NCBI GenBank assembly: GCA_945861705.1
Contig: CAMAVM010000007.1
Location: 1-64,000 of the forward strand
DNA from: Methylomagnum ishizawai
GTDB taxonomy: Bacteria > Pseudomonadota > Gammaproteobacteria > Methylococcales > Methylomonadaceae
Direction of reading: 5' to 3'
DNA length: 64,000 bases
The notes under the pieces were generated by a model. That model was not told the origin of the DNA and ran no database searches. It was given only the letters and a program-made list of their open reading frames with translations. The stretch's first letter is position 1. Every line of letters starts with the position of its first letter. This document shows positions 54,793-63,735 of the stretch, piece by piece. The position numbers were made by a program, and so were the translations under genes.

Positions 54793-55395
54793 ATGTCCAC
54801 AACAAGACCCATTCATTGCCTATTTTATTCACATGTCTGGACAATTTATCAGCTAGAAGCGTTAGGGTTGATAAAAACCGAGGATGAAATGCTTCTGGAG
54901 CTGGGATTGGGATCGCGGTTCGCCGATGTCTTTGGCAGGCACGAGAAACGTAGAGGCTTAGTCAGATTGCTAAGACCGGGAATGAATCTGCACATGCTGG
55001 CCTATCAACCCCAGAGCTTAAATGTTCCTATCATTCTAGCCGCCAATCCACCCACAACAATGGATTCGCTGATTGCAGCATTGTCGTTAGTTGCTACCGT
55101 GGATAGTCCTATTGAGAAGGTGACGGCATTAGTTCACATCAACGACGGCGCATTATTTGCCGATGCTTACCCCTTAATGACTGATTTTTCTATCGTTTGG
55201 GATGTCGTCGATTTTCCAAATGCCGCATTGCAGACATTGACTGAAGCTTTAGTTAAACAGCAATGTTTAAGTCAGAATACCTGGAAAGGTTTTCACCTGT
55301 GCAATCATCCTGACAGACAATTACCTGAAAGTAAGACGCGTGAGTCAATGCTACGTAATGTACTAAATGATTTTCCCGTTCTGAATCTTGCCTAA
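54793..55395 (+). CDS. Unrecognised 200-residue protein in kinase-phosphatase cluster
   Basis: A soluble alpha/beta protein beginning MSTTRPIHCLFYSHVWTIYQ that I cannot assign. It has no signal peptide, membrane helix or known motif. GGAG lies directly before the ATG, within the end of the kinase gene, which implies translational coupling, and its stop falls inside the phosphatase gene (8-base overlap). It is probably a dedicated partner or substrate of the kinase-phosphatase pair. Confidence 0.7.
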   Translation: MSTTRPIHCLFYSHVWTIYQLEALGLIKTEDEMLLELGLGSRFADVFGRHEKRRGLVRLLRPGMNLHMLAYQPQSLNVPIILAANPPTTMDSLIAALSLVATVDSPIEKVTALVHINDGALFADAYPLMTDFSIVWDVVDFPNAALQTLTEALVKQQCLSQNTWKGFHLCNHPDRQLPESKTRESMLRNVLNDFPVLNLA

Positions 55396-55933
55396 CATTG
55401 TGCGCTATACCTACAAGGAAAGCATCTACATATCGAGCTTGCCGTCTCTTCAAGAGCTAGAGCGTCAGCACAGCATTGCACATGTACAATATTGGATCAA
55501 TGTATCAGGCATAGATATTCACCAAATCTATCCTGAGCCAAACCTATTGGCATATACCATTTCGCAGTTTGATTTTGCCGATGTTTTTACCGATGGGGAG
55601 AAACTGACTGACTTTTCCAAGCTCGAACAATTTGACATTAAACAGTATAAGAATGTTTCAGAGCTGAAACACCGCAACGCATTATTGGCGGCTGTCAAAA
55701 TGCTAATCACGCAACTTGAAAACGAGAGTTCAACCAGTATTTTCTGCCATCGTGGATTGGCGCGATCCCCGCTGGTTGCGGCTTCTGCCTTAAATTATGT
55801 CCATAACGAAACTTTGGCTCAGTCCATAGCAAGAGTGCATCTTATCCACCCGCCCGCCTACTTCACCGACATCAGTATATCGGCATTGCTATGGTGTAAA
55901 GAGCAATTGCGAAAACCCGCCTACACCGAATAA
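55388..55933 (+). CDS. Dual-specificity / tyrosine phosphatase-like protein
   Basis: A 181-residue protein with the CX5R phosphatase signature IFCHRGLARSPLVAASAL (Cys120, Arg126, then Ser). A candidate general-acid Asp lies upstream in DFADVFTDG. Start choice is uncertain: a TTG at 55388 opens the frame and a GTG at 55400 follows. It overlaps the previous gene. Together with the Ser/Thr kinase it makes a likely reversible phosphorylation pair. Confidence 0.8.
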   Translation: MPNIVRYTYKESIYISSLPSLQELERQHSIAHVQYWINVSGIDIHQIYPEPNLLAYTISQFDFADVFTDGEKLTDFSKLEQFDIKQYKNVSELKHRNALLAAVKMLITQLENESSTSIFCHRGLARSPLVAASALNYVHNETLAQSIARVHLIHPPAYFTDISISALLWCKEQLRKPAYTE

Positions 55934-55949
55934 TCCAAAAGTGCCATTT

Positions 55950-55978
55950 CCCTTAGGAAGAAGGTTGAGATGAGGGGC
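55950..55978. repeat. Degenerate copy of the GGGAGAAGG/GATGAGGGG repeat
   Basis: CCCTTAGGAAGAAGG then TTGAGATGAGGGG matches the tail of the elements near 25127 and 39645. It lies in the 62-base gap between phosphatase and bilin-reductase-like genes. Confidence 0.45.
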
Positions 55979-55995
55979 TTTTAAGAGCTTATATT

Positions 55996-56685
55996 ATGGT
56001 TTTTCAGACCCTTATAGAAAAGACAGTGGCAGTTTTTGACGGGTTATCATGTCAACAACTTGAATTACCTAATCAATTTTCCAGGATTGAACGCCATGAA
56101 CAAGACGGTGTTTTAACCATTGAGAATCATTTTTTCCAGATCGGTGATGTTGGGCAATTACGCATTGCCCACACTCATGCCCCCAAAATCAACATTATGG
56201 CGGTATTCTTTTTTCCAGAATGCGCTTATCAATTACCCGTATACAGCATGGAGTTCGTGCTGTTAGGGCAAAAGCCGATCATCGCCCTTATGGATACTGT
56301 GTGCTTAATCCAGCCAATGACAACTTCGGCTGTAGTTAAAGAGTTTATGGATTTTGCACACACGAATTACCCGGATTTTAGTCAAGGTGAAGCGCTTCCT
56401 CAATGGTTTGATGAATGCCGGTCAGGGCAGGAGTTTTTTATCAGACCACGCGAAATTAGTGAGTTTTCGGCGTTAGGTGAGATACATTTAACGCTGGTTG
56501 GGCATTTAACCAATTTGTTTCAGAATGCTGAAATATTCGATAAAAAAACGGCGGCTTTACACAAAACCAATCTGGAAAACTACAAGCATCATCATAAAAT
56601 CAATTCGCCAGGAACTCGGTTAATGAATCGTAGTTTTGGTGAAGAATGGACGAACGAATATTTAACAGTTTATTTATTCGTTTGA
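55996..56685 (+). CDS. Ferredoxin-dependent bilin reductase-like protein (PcyA/HY2 family)
   Basis: A 229-residue soluble protein. The core AVFFFPECAYQLPVYSMEF with PIIALMD (Asp100, candidate catalytic Asp) matches the central FDBR pattern P-x-y-x-LPv-x-D/E. The end SPGTRLMNRSFGEEWTNEYL closely follows the C-terminal FDBR motif (R-x-L-x-x-x-FGE-W). The family reduces biliverdin to phytobilins with ferredoxin. It is not a cyanobacterial or phage type by context. With the haem oxygenase nearby it could make a reduced bilin in a non-photosynthetic host. Product and electron donor are unknown; similarity is by motif, not search. Confidence 0.7.
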   Translation: MVFQTLIEKTVAVFDGLSCQQLELPNQFSRIERHEQDGVLTIENHFFQIGDVGQLRIAHTHAPKINIMAVFFFPECAYQLPVYSMEFVLLGQKPIIALMDTVCLIQPMTTSAVVKEFMDFAHTNYPDFSQGEALPQWFDECRSGQEFFIRPREISEFSALGEIHLTLVGHLTNLFQNAEIFDKKTAALHKTNLENYKHHHKINSPGTRLMNRSFGEEWTNEYLTVYLFV

Positions 56686-56716
56686 GGCTAAAAAGTGGTT
56701 GAACTTCCCATAATTA

Positions 56717-56743
56717 TTAGCACTCTTAGTAATCGAGTGCTAA
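56717..56743. promoter_or_regulatory. Perfect CIRCE operator (HrcA site) upstream of rpoH
   Basis: TTAGCACTC (56717-56725), a nine-base spacer and GAGTGCTAA (56735-56743) match the CIRCE consensus exactly in both arms and spacing. It lies 35 bases before the rpoH start, so HrcA should repress rpoH at normal temperature. No hrcA gene is in the window. Confidence 0.93.
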
Positions 56744-56777
56744 AATTATGGCATATCTTAACTTTTTGGAGTTGTTG

Positions 56778-57635
56778 ATGAGTGATGCGATTACATTGCC
56801 CGTGAATTTATCGGTTGGTACGTTTGATGCGTATTTGAATGTCGTTAGGCAAATGCCTAAATTGACACCTGAGCAAGAACGCGAGCTGGCGATTAGATTC
56901 AGAGACAATGGCGATTTGGCGGCGGCGCGTGAGCTGGTTATGGCAAACTTGCGCTTTGTCGTTCATGTTGCCCGTGGATACAGCGGTTATGGTCTGTCCA
57001 TGCCGGATATTATCCAGGAAGGCAATGTCGGCTTGATGAAGGCTGTCAAACGCTTCGATCCTGAAATGGGTGTGCGTTTGGTGTCGTTTGCGGTGCATTG
57101 GATCAAAGCAGAAATCCATGAATTCGTCATCAAAAATTGGGGCATCGTCAAGATTGCTACAACCAAAGCGCAACGTAAGCTGTTCTTTAATCTACGTAAA
57201 TCCAAGAAGGATTTAGGTTGGTTATCAAACGATCAAGCAGAAGCGATTGCCACTGACCTGAATGTTGAAGTCAGTGCCGTTTTCGAAATGGAAAAGCGTT
57301 TGGGTAGCAGGGATACGTCTTATGACATGCCGGTGGATGAGAAATCCGAAGAAACGTATGTTGAACCAGCCAGCTATTTATACCAGCAAAATGATGATCC
57401 AGCGGTCATGCTGGAAAATGCCGAATGGCGAGGGCATGAGCAGAAATTGCTATCTAAAGCATTGGGTGGATTGGATGAACGCAGTCTGGATATTGTATCT
57501 AGCCGTTGGTTAGCCGAAGAAAAGGCAACGCTGCATGAACTCGCCGAACGCCATCAAGTGTCTGCCGAAAGAATCAGGCAATTGGAACAGAATGCCATGA
57601 AAAAATTGCGGGAAGCGGTGGTTTTTGCGGCTTGA
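56778..57635 (+). CDS. rpoH: RNA polymerase sigma-32 factor (heat shock) RpoH
   Basis: A 285-residue sigma-70 family factor from the ATG at 56778. Region 2 carries LVMANLRFVVHVARGYSGYG then DIIQEGNVGLMKAVKRFDPE and the RpoH-specific QRKLFFNLRKSKK (the RpoH box, near residue 133). Region 4.2 HTH is HELAERHQVSAERIRQLEQ. A perfect CIRCE precedes it and a strong terminator follows. The combination gives heat-shock control of a heat-shock sigma factor. Confidence 0.95.
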   Translation: MSDAITLPVNLSVGTFDAYLNVVRQMPKLTPEQERELAIRFRDNGDLAAARELVMANLRFVVHVARGYSGYGLSMPDIIQEGNVGLMKAVKRFDPEMGVRLVSFAVHWIKAEIHEFVIKNWGIVKIATTKAQRKLFFNLRKSKKDLGWLSNDQAEAIATDLNVEVSAVFEMEKRLGSRDTSYDMPVDEKSEETYVEPASYLYQQNDDPAVMLENAEWRGHEQKLLSKALGGLDERSLDIVSSRWLAEEKATLHELAERHQVSAERIRQLEQNAMKKLREAVVFAA

Positions 57636-57655
57636 TAGTTTCAAGTTAATCATTA

Positions 57656-57689
57656 CAAAGGCTTAGGGCGAAAGTCCTAAGCCTTTTTT
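57656..57689 (+). terminator. Rho-independent terminator after rpoH
   Basis: Arms AAAGGCTTAGG and CCTAAGCCTTT around a GCGAAAGT loop, followed by a T-run, 21 bases after the rpoH stop. Confidence 0.9.
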
Positions 57690-57723
57690 ATTACCATTAA
57701 ATTAACATCTAATGATAGATATT

Positions 57724-57780
57724 GGAGTGCAAAGCAATCTTTGCCAGTGTGGAGCAAGCGCAAAGCTTACTTTGCACTCC
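57724..57780. repeat. GGAGTGCAAAG inverted repeat
   Basis: Arms GGAGTGCAAAG (57724-57734) and CTTTGCACTCC (57770-57780), with further complementary stretches inside. It is the same family as the element at 32440-32465. Confidence 0.6.
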
Positions 57781-57801
57781 TTAACTGTGGGATTAGGAGG
57801 T

Positions 57802-58038
57802 TTAAGCCGGATTCATTAACCCCAATAGCACATGGGCGCGTTCTGCGGCTTCAAGTCCTAGCGCAGTCAAATAACCGCCGTCTTCCAGTGTTACCAGACC
57901 TTTGTTAAAAAGCCGCCGAGTCGCCTCGATAGTCGTTGGTGCTGCCGTTGTGTGGACTTTTATTCCTTCCAGTGTCGTGGTCAGTTTATAGCGAACGAGG
58001 ATGTTGAGTTCTTCTAGGTTGTCTTGGGTAAATTGCAT
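57802..58038 (-). CDS. TIGR02647 family protein
   Basis: A 78-residue protein matching the short conserved family TIGR02647: LEELNILVRYKLTTTLEGIKVH, seen here as ELNILVRYKLTTTLEGIKVH, then ATRRLFNKGLVTLEDGGYLT and LGLEAAERA. It looks like a winged-helix fragment, but the family has no known role. Complete length. It appears monocistronic. Confidence 0.8.
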   Translation of the reverse strand: MQFTQDNLEELNILVRYKLTTTLEGIKVHTTAAPTTIEATRRLFNKGLVTLEDGGYLTALGLEAAERAHVLLGLMNPA

Positions 58039-58147
58039 GTGTGACCTCAGCTATAGTTGATCGGTGCAGACTATAAAAGCTATCTGCTACTGACAATAAT
58101 ATATTGGATATGCAGTTAGTCGTAGAATTATTTGAGGAAATAGTCGA

Positions 58148-59458
58148 TTAGCTTGATAACCGATGTTGCCACTCCGTAATCCGTGCTTTCAAAGCCGCTA
58201 AATTTACGGTAGTTAACTGACGTTGTTTTAGCAATTGTTTTCCCGCAACCCACACATCGGTAACTTGTTGTCTGCTAGCGGCATAAACGATTTGCGAAAT
58301 TGGGCAATATAGGGGTTGCGTTTCCAGGTGATCTAAATCGATGGCGATAACATCGGCGGATTTGCCGATAGTCAATGAGCCTGTTTCGTGTTCCAGTCCA
58401 AGGGCTTTCGCACCATTAATAGTTGCCATACGCAAGGCGGTCATGGCGGGAACGCTACTGGCATCCTGGGCGACGGCTTTGGCAAGCAGGGCGGCAGTCC
58501 GCATTTCTCCCATCATATCCAAGTCATTATTGCTGGCTGCGCCATCAGTGCCTAATGCCACATTAATACCAGCGTTAAGGCACTGGGCAATTGGGCAAAA
58601 GCCGCTGGCGAGCTTTAGATTAGATTCTGGGCAATGGACGATATGGGCACCGGATTCGGCAACCAGGCTGATTTCGCCGTCTGTCAGTTGTGTCATGTGG
58701 ACTGCGATAAAGGACGGGTTGAGCAGCCCAAGGTTATTTAGCCTTTGCAAAGGCCGTTGCCCAGTATTCGCTTGCGCTTGTTCGACTTCATGCAAGGTTT
58801 CATGGACGTGCATATTAATGGGTATTTCAAGTTCGTCCGCCAGCGTCCTGATTTTTTGTAAAGGGTCGTCGGAAACAGTATAAGGCGCATGAGGTGCAAA
58901 AGAGGTTGTGATGAGTGGTTGGTGACGAAACTGGTCGTGAACTTCTAGACCTTTTGCGATATAGGCGGCGCTGTTCTCCGCCCAAACCGTTGGAAAGTCG
59001 ATCACAATCAAGCCCACACAGGCACGAATGCCATGTTGTATGGCTTGTTGAGCCGTCACATCGGGAAAAAAGTACATGTCATTGAAGCACGTCGTCCCAC
59101 CCAGTAGCATTTCGGCAATCGCCAAATCAGTGCCATCCCTTACAAAAGCATCGCTCATCCATTTTTGTTCCAGCGGCCAGATATGGTTTTGCAGCCAGTC
59201 CATCAATGGCAAGTCGTCGGCAATGCCACGCATTAAAGTCATTGCTGCGTGGGTATGACAGTTAATGAATCCAGGTAGTAGGGCGTGTGAGCTAAGGTTT
59301 TCTGTGGTTGTACCTTGATACTTATGCTTGGCGACATCCGTGGGTACTAGGTCGATAATCCGACCCTTATCAATGACTAGGCTATGGTATTCGTAGGTTA
59401 CGGATTCCGGTTCAACGGGTATAATCCAGCGGGCGTGGATAAGGGTATCGACGATCAT
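58148..59458 (-). CDS. mtaD: 5'-methylthioadenosine / S-adenosylhomocysteine deaminase
   Basis: A 436-residue amidohydrolase from the ATG at 59458 (MIVDTLIHARWI). Metal-binding NCHTHAAMTLMRGIADD is near residue 67, then HVHETLHEVEQA, VHMTQLTDGEI, HCPESNLKLASG and the GTDGAASNNDLDMMGEMR region near 300, all typical of MTA/SAH deaminases of the TRZ/ATZ group. It would deaminate methylthioadenosine. mtnA diverges 60 bases away, which supports a methionine-salvage role. Confidence 0.88.
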   Translation of the reverse strand: MIVDTLIHARWIIPVEPESVTYEYHSLVIDKGRIIDLVPTDVAKHKYQGTTTENLSSHALLPGFINCHTHAAMTLMRGIADDLPLMDWLQNHIWPLEQKWMSDAFVRDGTDLAIAEMLLGGTTCFNDMYFFPDVTAQQAIQHGIRACVGLIVIDFPTVWAENSAAYIAKGLEVHDQFRHQPLITTSFAPHAPYTVSDDPLQKIRTLADELEIPINMHVHETLHEVEQAQANTGQRPLQRLNNLGLLNPSFIAVHMTQLTDGEISLVAESGAHIVHCPESNLKLASGFCPIAQCLNAGINVALGTDGAASNNDLDMMGEMRTAALLAKAVAQDASSVPAMTALRMATINGAKALGLEHETGSLTIGKSADVIAIDLDHLETQPLYCPISQIVYAASRQQVTDVWVAGKQLLKQRQLTTVNLAALKARITEWQHRLSS

Positions 59459-59517
59459 GATAGTTTCCAGATTTAGATAGTGAATTATAACTTTATAGCC
59501 TGAGTTCTTATAAACAA

Positions 59518-60552
59518 ATGACAAATAAACCTGCTGGCGTACAAGCCCTGCATTGGACAGGACATTCCTTAAAAGTACTGGATCAACGGCAGTTACCCGA
59601 AAAAATCTTTTATGATGAATATACCGATGCCCAAGGCGTTACCGAAGCCATCGCCACCATGCGTGTACGTGGCGCACCTGCTATAGGGATTGCCGCCGCT
59701 TATGGTGTAGTGCTTTCTTCTTATCAGCATTATTCCCAATCGGTAGATAACTGGCGGCAGCATGTTCTAGCGGATATTGAGCTGCTTGCAGAATCACGAC
59801 CGACAGCAGTAAATTTATTTTGGGCTTTAAATCAGGTGAAAGACATTTTAGACAAGCAGAAAACTGATCCTCGAACAGCCATTCTTGCTTGTGCGGAAAA
59901 GATCCATACCGACGATATAGCCGCCAATTACAAAATGGGTGAATTGGGGGCGGATATTTTGGCGAATGCAAAAGGTATCCTAACGCACTGCAATACAGGA
60001 GCGTTGGCAACGGGGGGTTACGGCACTGCGTTAGGCGTGATAAGAAGCGTGTATGCACGGAATCCCGTCAAAATATATGCTGGCGAGACCCGCCCCTGGT
60101 TGCAAGGGGTCAGATTAACCGTATGGGAATTAGCGCAAGATGAAATTCCTGTAACCTTGATTGCCGATTCAGCCGCAGCTTGGTTAATGAAATCGGGAGT
60201 AATCGACTGGGTGATCGTGGGTGCTGACCGCATTGCGCTGAATGGCGATGTCGCTAATAAAATCGGTACGTATTCACTGGCTGTGCTGGCTAAACAGCAT
60301 GGCGTTAAAGTGATGGTGGTCGCGCCGACATCGACAATCGATGGCAGCATGAAAAGCGGTGCTGAAATTGAAATAGAGCAGCGCCAGCAAAGCGAATTGT
60401 TACCCGCTTGTTATAAGGATAATGCTTTTGTAAGCGCGTGGAATCCCGTTTTTGATGTCACTCCGGCGGAATTGATTACAGCGATTGTGACTGAACGGGG
60501 AGTAGTTTTGAATCCTGTTGAGGGTGGAGTGGGTGGGCTGATAAAATCCTGA
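59518..60552 (+). CDS. mtnA: S-methyl-5-thioribose-1-phosphate isomerase MtnA
   Basis: A 344-residue eIF2B-alpha-like isomerase converting methylthioribose 1-phosphate to methylthioribulose 1-phosphate in methionine salvage. Motifs are MRVRGAPAIGIAAAYG near residue 49, LTHCNTGALATGGYGTALG near 160 (active-site Cys), YAGETRPWLQGVRLT and VGADRIALNGDVANKIGTYS with the catalytic Asp near 240. Length is normal. It is divergent from mtaD. Confidence 0.95.
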   Translation: MTNKPAGVQALHWTGHSLKVLDQRQLPEKIFYDEYTDAQGVTEAIATMRVRGAPAIGIAAAYGVVLSSYQHYSQSVDNWRQHVLADIELLAESRPTAVNLFWALNQVKDILDKQKTDPRTAILACAEKIHTDDIAANYKMGELGADILANAKGILTHCNTGALATGGYGTALGVIRSVYARNPVKIYAGETRPWLQGVRLTVWELAQDEIPVTLIADSAAAWLMKSGVIDWVIVGADRIALNGDVANKIGTYSLAVLAKQHGVKVMVVAPTSTIDGSMKSGAEIEIEQRQQSELLPACYKDNAFVSAWNPVFDVTPAELITAIVTERGVVLNPVEGGVGGLIKS

Positions 60553-60614
60553 CACATTGTTCGGTTGTCGGGACTAAACATGTCCCCGATTACTCAACGT
60601 CAGAAATCACTAGC

Positions 60615-63032
60615 TCAGTAACTAAGGCTAGAGCGTACGGCAATCTGAGTTGCATGACGTGCCGGCCAATAAGAAGCTAGCAATACCAGCACACTTACCA
60701 GCCCTAACCAAAGCCATACGGCAATTATGGAAAAAGTAAAATCGAGCTGTATGCCTAACATAATTTCACCCAATTTCCTGGAAAGCGGTTCAGCCAGCAA
60801 ATAAGCAATTGGAATGCTGAGAAGCCAAGCCATGATGCCATGAAAAAAACCTTCCAGCATAAACAGCTTAAAAATCGCCCCTGAGCTTGAGCCAATGGCG
60901 CGAAGTACGCCGATCTCGCGTGTACGTTGCAACACGCCGATAGCCAACGTGCCAGACAACCCGATTGCACCGACTGCGGCAATTAAGCTGGCTAATCCCA
61001 ATAGCATACTGGTGATTGGTCGGAATTGATTTTTGGCGTAGTTCCGTTGTTCCAGTTTGGCGATGGTGGTGTAAAAATCCAGTTTAATGTGTTGATCCTG
61101 AAAGGTTTGTTTTAAGGCATCGGCATAAGTGTTTTCTTCAACCAGAGAGTTAACATTAGCCGAAACCAGAGCAAATGAGCTGTTTTGGTTGTTCTTTGTA
61201 AGTGTTTGGACAGTGCTTAAAGGCGCATATACTGGTTCTACCGAATAACCAGAGCCTATAAACCAGCGGTATAATCCGATGACTTGCCATTCGCTACTTA
61301 CTCGCCCAAATAGATTTACCTTAAGGGTATCGCCGACTTGAATGCCGTTAATTGCCGCGGTTTCAGCATTAAGTACCAGCACTTTTTGATTTTCATCACT
61401 GTTTTCAAACCAGCGTCCGGCGACAATAAGTGGTTGGTACATCGCCGTATTAACTGGCAAGGCTATGATTTGTGCGCCTAAACTGCCCGTTTGGTGAAGT
61501 AGCTTGTCATTTTGCGTTAGTTCGGCAGGTATCCTGTTCCAAAACTCCATGCCTGTGGATTGTGGTACGGTACTGATCAGCTCTTTAACTACAGTCGTAG
61601 GTTGATCGGCGCTAAAACCCAGGCGAACGGCAAATCGACTACGTGCCAGCTCGTTATCCAACGTTAGGTTGACGGATTCTATTAAGCTGATAATTACAAT
61701 AAATAAAACGCCAGCAATAACCAGTACACTTTGCGTCCATAGCAAACGTGCTTTACGGCGAAATAAATTGCCTAAGGAGACTGCATAAAGTGTTGGTAAG
61801 GTGCTGAATATTTTAGCCTCAAGCCATCTGTCGAAGCGGTTACTGGCAAAGTCGACTCCCAGTCCGTAACTGGCGATAGCCTTGCGAACCGACATGGATG
61901 CACCACGCCAGATAGGCCATAAGGAAGCTAATAAGGGTGCAAGCAAGCCACCTGCGATCATCAGCCACAAAGTACGAGATGAATATTCAAAACCATTCAT
62001 TTCGATATTGAACAAGTCCAGTAACCAGCGGCTACTGAAATAAGCACCTAGCAAACTCAGAGGCACTGCTATGGCAATGGCGAGCAAAGCTAAAATCAAT
62101 ACAACACTCAAGTAAATGCCTGCAATGGTCGAACGCCGCGCACCAATTGATTTCATGATGCCAATCTGGTCAGTTTGTTGGGTAATCAAAGCCGCGATAG
62201 TGTTAAGGATTAACACCGAGCTTAAGGCTAAAGATGCCCAGGCCATGATCGTTAAAATTAAATTTATGCCGGAAAAAAACGGCCTACCCCAATGTTGCTC
62301 AGGGTTTTGTAATAAGGTCGCGTTAACGCCTAATCCCAAAACGCTTAATTTTGCGCGGATTTCGCCCGCAATCAAACGCGCTTTTCCCTCGCTATAAGGC
62401 TGCGTTACCTGAACCAATAATTGCCGGAAAGTGTGGGGATTGATACCAAAAGCAACGGCTGTTTCAGGCGAGATAAAAAAATGCAACTGCCCACCAAAAG
62501 GTGGCGGTTTGACAAAAGGGTGACGGATAATGCCATCGACAGCAAACGCCTGTGGGCCAGTTGCTGTTTCAAACAAGATTTCGTCACCTAAATTAATCCC
62601 TGCGGATTTTGCCGATAAGCGTTCCACTGCTAGTGCGTTTTCATGCGGCCAGTGTCCTGATAACAAAGTCAGTAAGTCATATTTCTGCGCCTGATAATCA
62701 GGGCGAAATATCGCCGTACCCGTTTGCCATTGCTTGTTATCGGGCGTTTTAAATCGTACAGTAAATTGCGTAAGCGTATCAACATTGGCGACACCGCTAA
62801 TCGCTTTGATTTGTTCTGCGACAGTAAAATCAGCATCGGTTTTAAGGATTAAATTAATGTGCGAAGGCTGGGATGATTTGTGTGAAGCATCCATCTTGCT
62901 CAGTTGAAGATCGATCATTCCCAATAGGGTGCCGACCACGAATATGCCTATGGCAATACTGCTTATTGCCAGCAAAGTGCGGGATTTATGGGCAAGCAGG
63001 TCTGCGCTGATTTTGTGCCAAAAACTATTCAA
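60615..63032 (-). CDS. ABC transporter permease with two FtsX-like halves
   Basis: An 805-residue membrane protein with an N-terminal signal-anchor helix, a large periplasmic domain, three helices, then a second periplasmic domain and three C-terminal helices. FtsX motifs include TDQIGIMKSIGARRSTIAGIYL near residue 290, shown as QIGIMKSIGARRSTI, and REIGVLRAIGSSSGAIFKLF near 735. It is a MacB/LolC-type permease that moves lipids, lipoproteins or peptides out of the membrane rather than importing. It pairs with the ATPase four bases upstream. Confidence 0.88.
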   Translation of the reverse strand: MNSFWHKISADLLAHKSRTLLAISSIAIGIFVVGTLLGMIDLQLSKMDASHKSSQPSHINLILKTDADFTVAEQIKAISGVANVDTLTQFTVRFKTPDNKQWQTGTAIFRPDYQAQKYDLLTLLSGHWPHENALAVERLSAKSAGINLGDEILFETATGPQAFAVDGIIRHPFVKPPPFGGQLHFFISPETAVAFGINPHTFRQLLVQVTQPYSEGKARLIAGEIRAKLSVLGLGVNATLLQNPEQHWGRPFFSGINLILTIMAWASLALSSVLILNTIAALITQQTDQIGIMKSIGARRSTIAGIYLSVVLILALLAIAIAVPLSLLGAYFSSRWLLDLFNIEMNGFEYSSRTLWLMIAGGLLAPLLASLWPIWRGASMSVRKAIASYGLGVDFASNRFDRWLEAKIFSTLPTLYAVSLGNLFRRKARLLWTQSVLVIAGVLFIVIISLIESVNLTLDNELARSRFAVRLGFSADQPTTVVKELISTVPQSTGMEFWNRIPAELTQNDKLLHQTGSLGAQIIALPVNTAMYQPLIVAGRWFENSDENQKVLVLNAETAAINGIQVGDTLKVNLFGRVSSEWQVIGLYRWFIGSGYSVEPVYAPLSTVQTLTKNNQNSSFALVSANVNSLVEENTYADALKQTFQDQHIKLDFYTTIAKLEQRNYAKNQFRPITSMLLGLASLIAAVGAIGLSGTLAIGVLQRTREIGVLRAIGSSSGAIFKLFMLEGFFHGIMAWLLSIPIAYLLAEPLSRKLGEIMLGIQLDFTFSIIAVWLWLGLVSVLVLLASYWPARHATQIAVRSSLSY

Positions 63033-63036
63033 GGGC

Positions 63037-63735
63037 TTAGATAGTCCGTGCAGTCTTCAAATCATCATGGATGCGCCCAGAATGAATGGCAATGCGGCGT
63101 GATGCCGATTCCGCCAATGCTTCATTATGGGTGACCATCACCAAGGTCTTGCCTTGCCGATTTAGCTCTGAAAACAACGCAAATACCGCATCGGCAGTTT
63201 CAGAATCAAGATTCCCGGTAGGTTCGTCGGCGACTATCAATTGCGGGTCATTTGCCAATGCCCGTGCAATGGCAGCACGTTGTTGTTGTCCGCCAGAAAC
63301 TTGGCTGGGTAGTTGCTGTGCTTGATCGGATAAGCCCACCAAATCCAGCAAATACCTTGCTCTTTCCAAACGTTGGCGTTTAGGTTTGTTTGCTACGAAG
63401 TCCATAGGCAGGATGATGTTTTGCAATAAGTTTAACGACGGCAGTAATTGAAAAAATTGGAAAACAATCCCAACGTTAGCGCCTCGCCATACCGATAATT
63501 GCTCTTCCTTTAGTTTGTGTAATGGGCTACCGCAGATATCCACTTGTCCTTGCGTGGGGCGATCAATTCCTGTCAATAAATTCAATAAAGTCGATTTGCC
63601 GTTGCCAGACGGCCCCACAATAGCGACAAATTCACCTGCGCTAATGTTCAAGGAAATATCGAATAAAACGGGCTGACTGATTTGCCCATTCATGTAAGAT
63701 TTAGAGACATTTTTGAGATTTATGATGTGGGGCAT
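63037..63735 (-). CDS. ABC transporter ATP-binding protein (LolD/MacB-like)
   Basis: A 232-residue ATPase with Walker A GPSGNGKSTLLNLLTG near residue 41, Q-loop region VFQFFQLLPSLNLLQN, signature VSGGQQQRAAIARALANDP near 145, Walker B LIVADEPTGNLDS and H-loop VMVTHNEALA. It belongs to the FtsE/LolD/MacB subfamily and energises the adjacent 805-residue permease. Confidence 0.95.
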   Translation of the reverse strand: MPHIINLKNVSKSYMNGQISQPVLFDISLNISAGEFVAIVGPSGNGKSTLLNLLTGIDRPTQGQVDICGSPLHKLKEEQLSVWRGANVGIVFQFFQLLPSLNLLQNIILPMDFVANKPKRQRLERARYLLDLVGLSDQAQQLPSQVSGGQQQRAAIARALANDPQLIVADEPTGNLDSETADAVFALFSELNRQGKTLVMVTHNEALAESASRRIAIHSGRIHDDLKTARTI

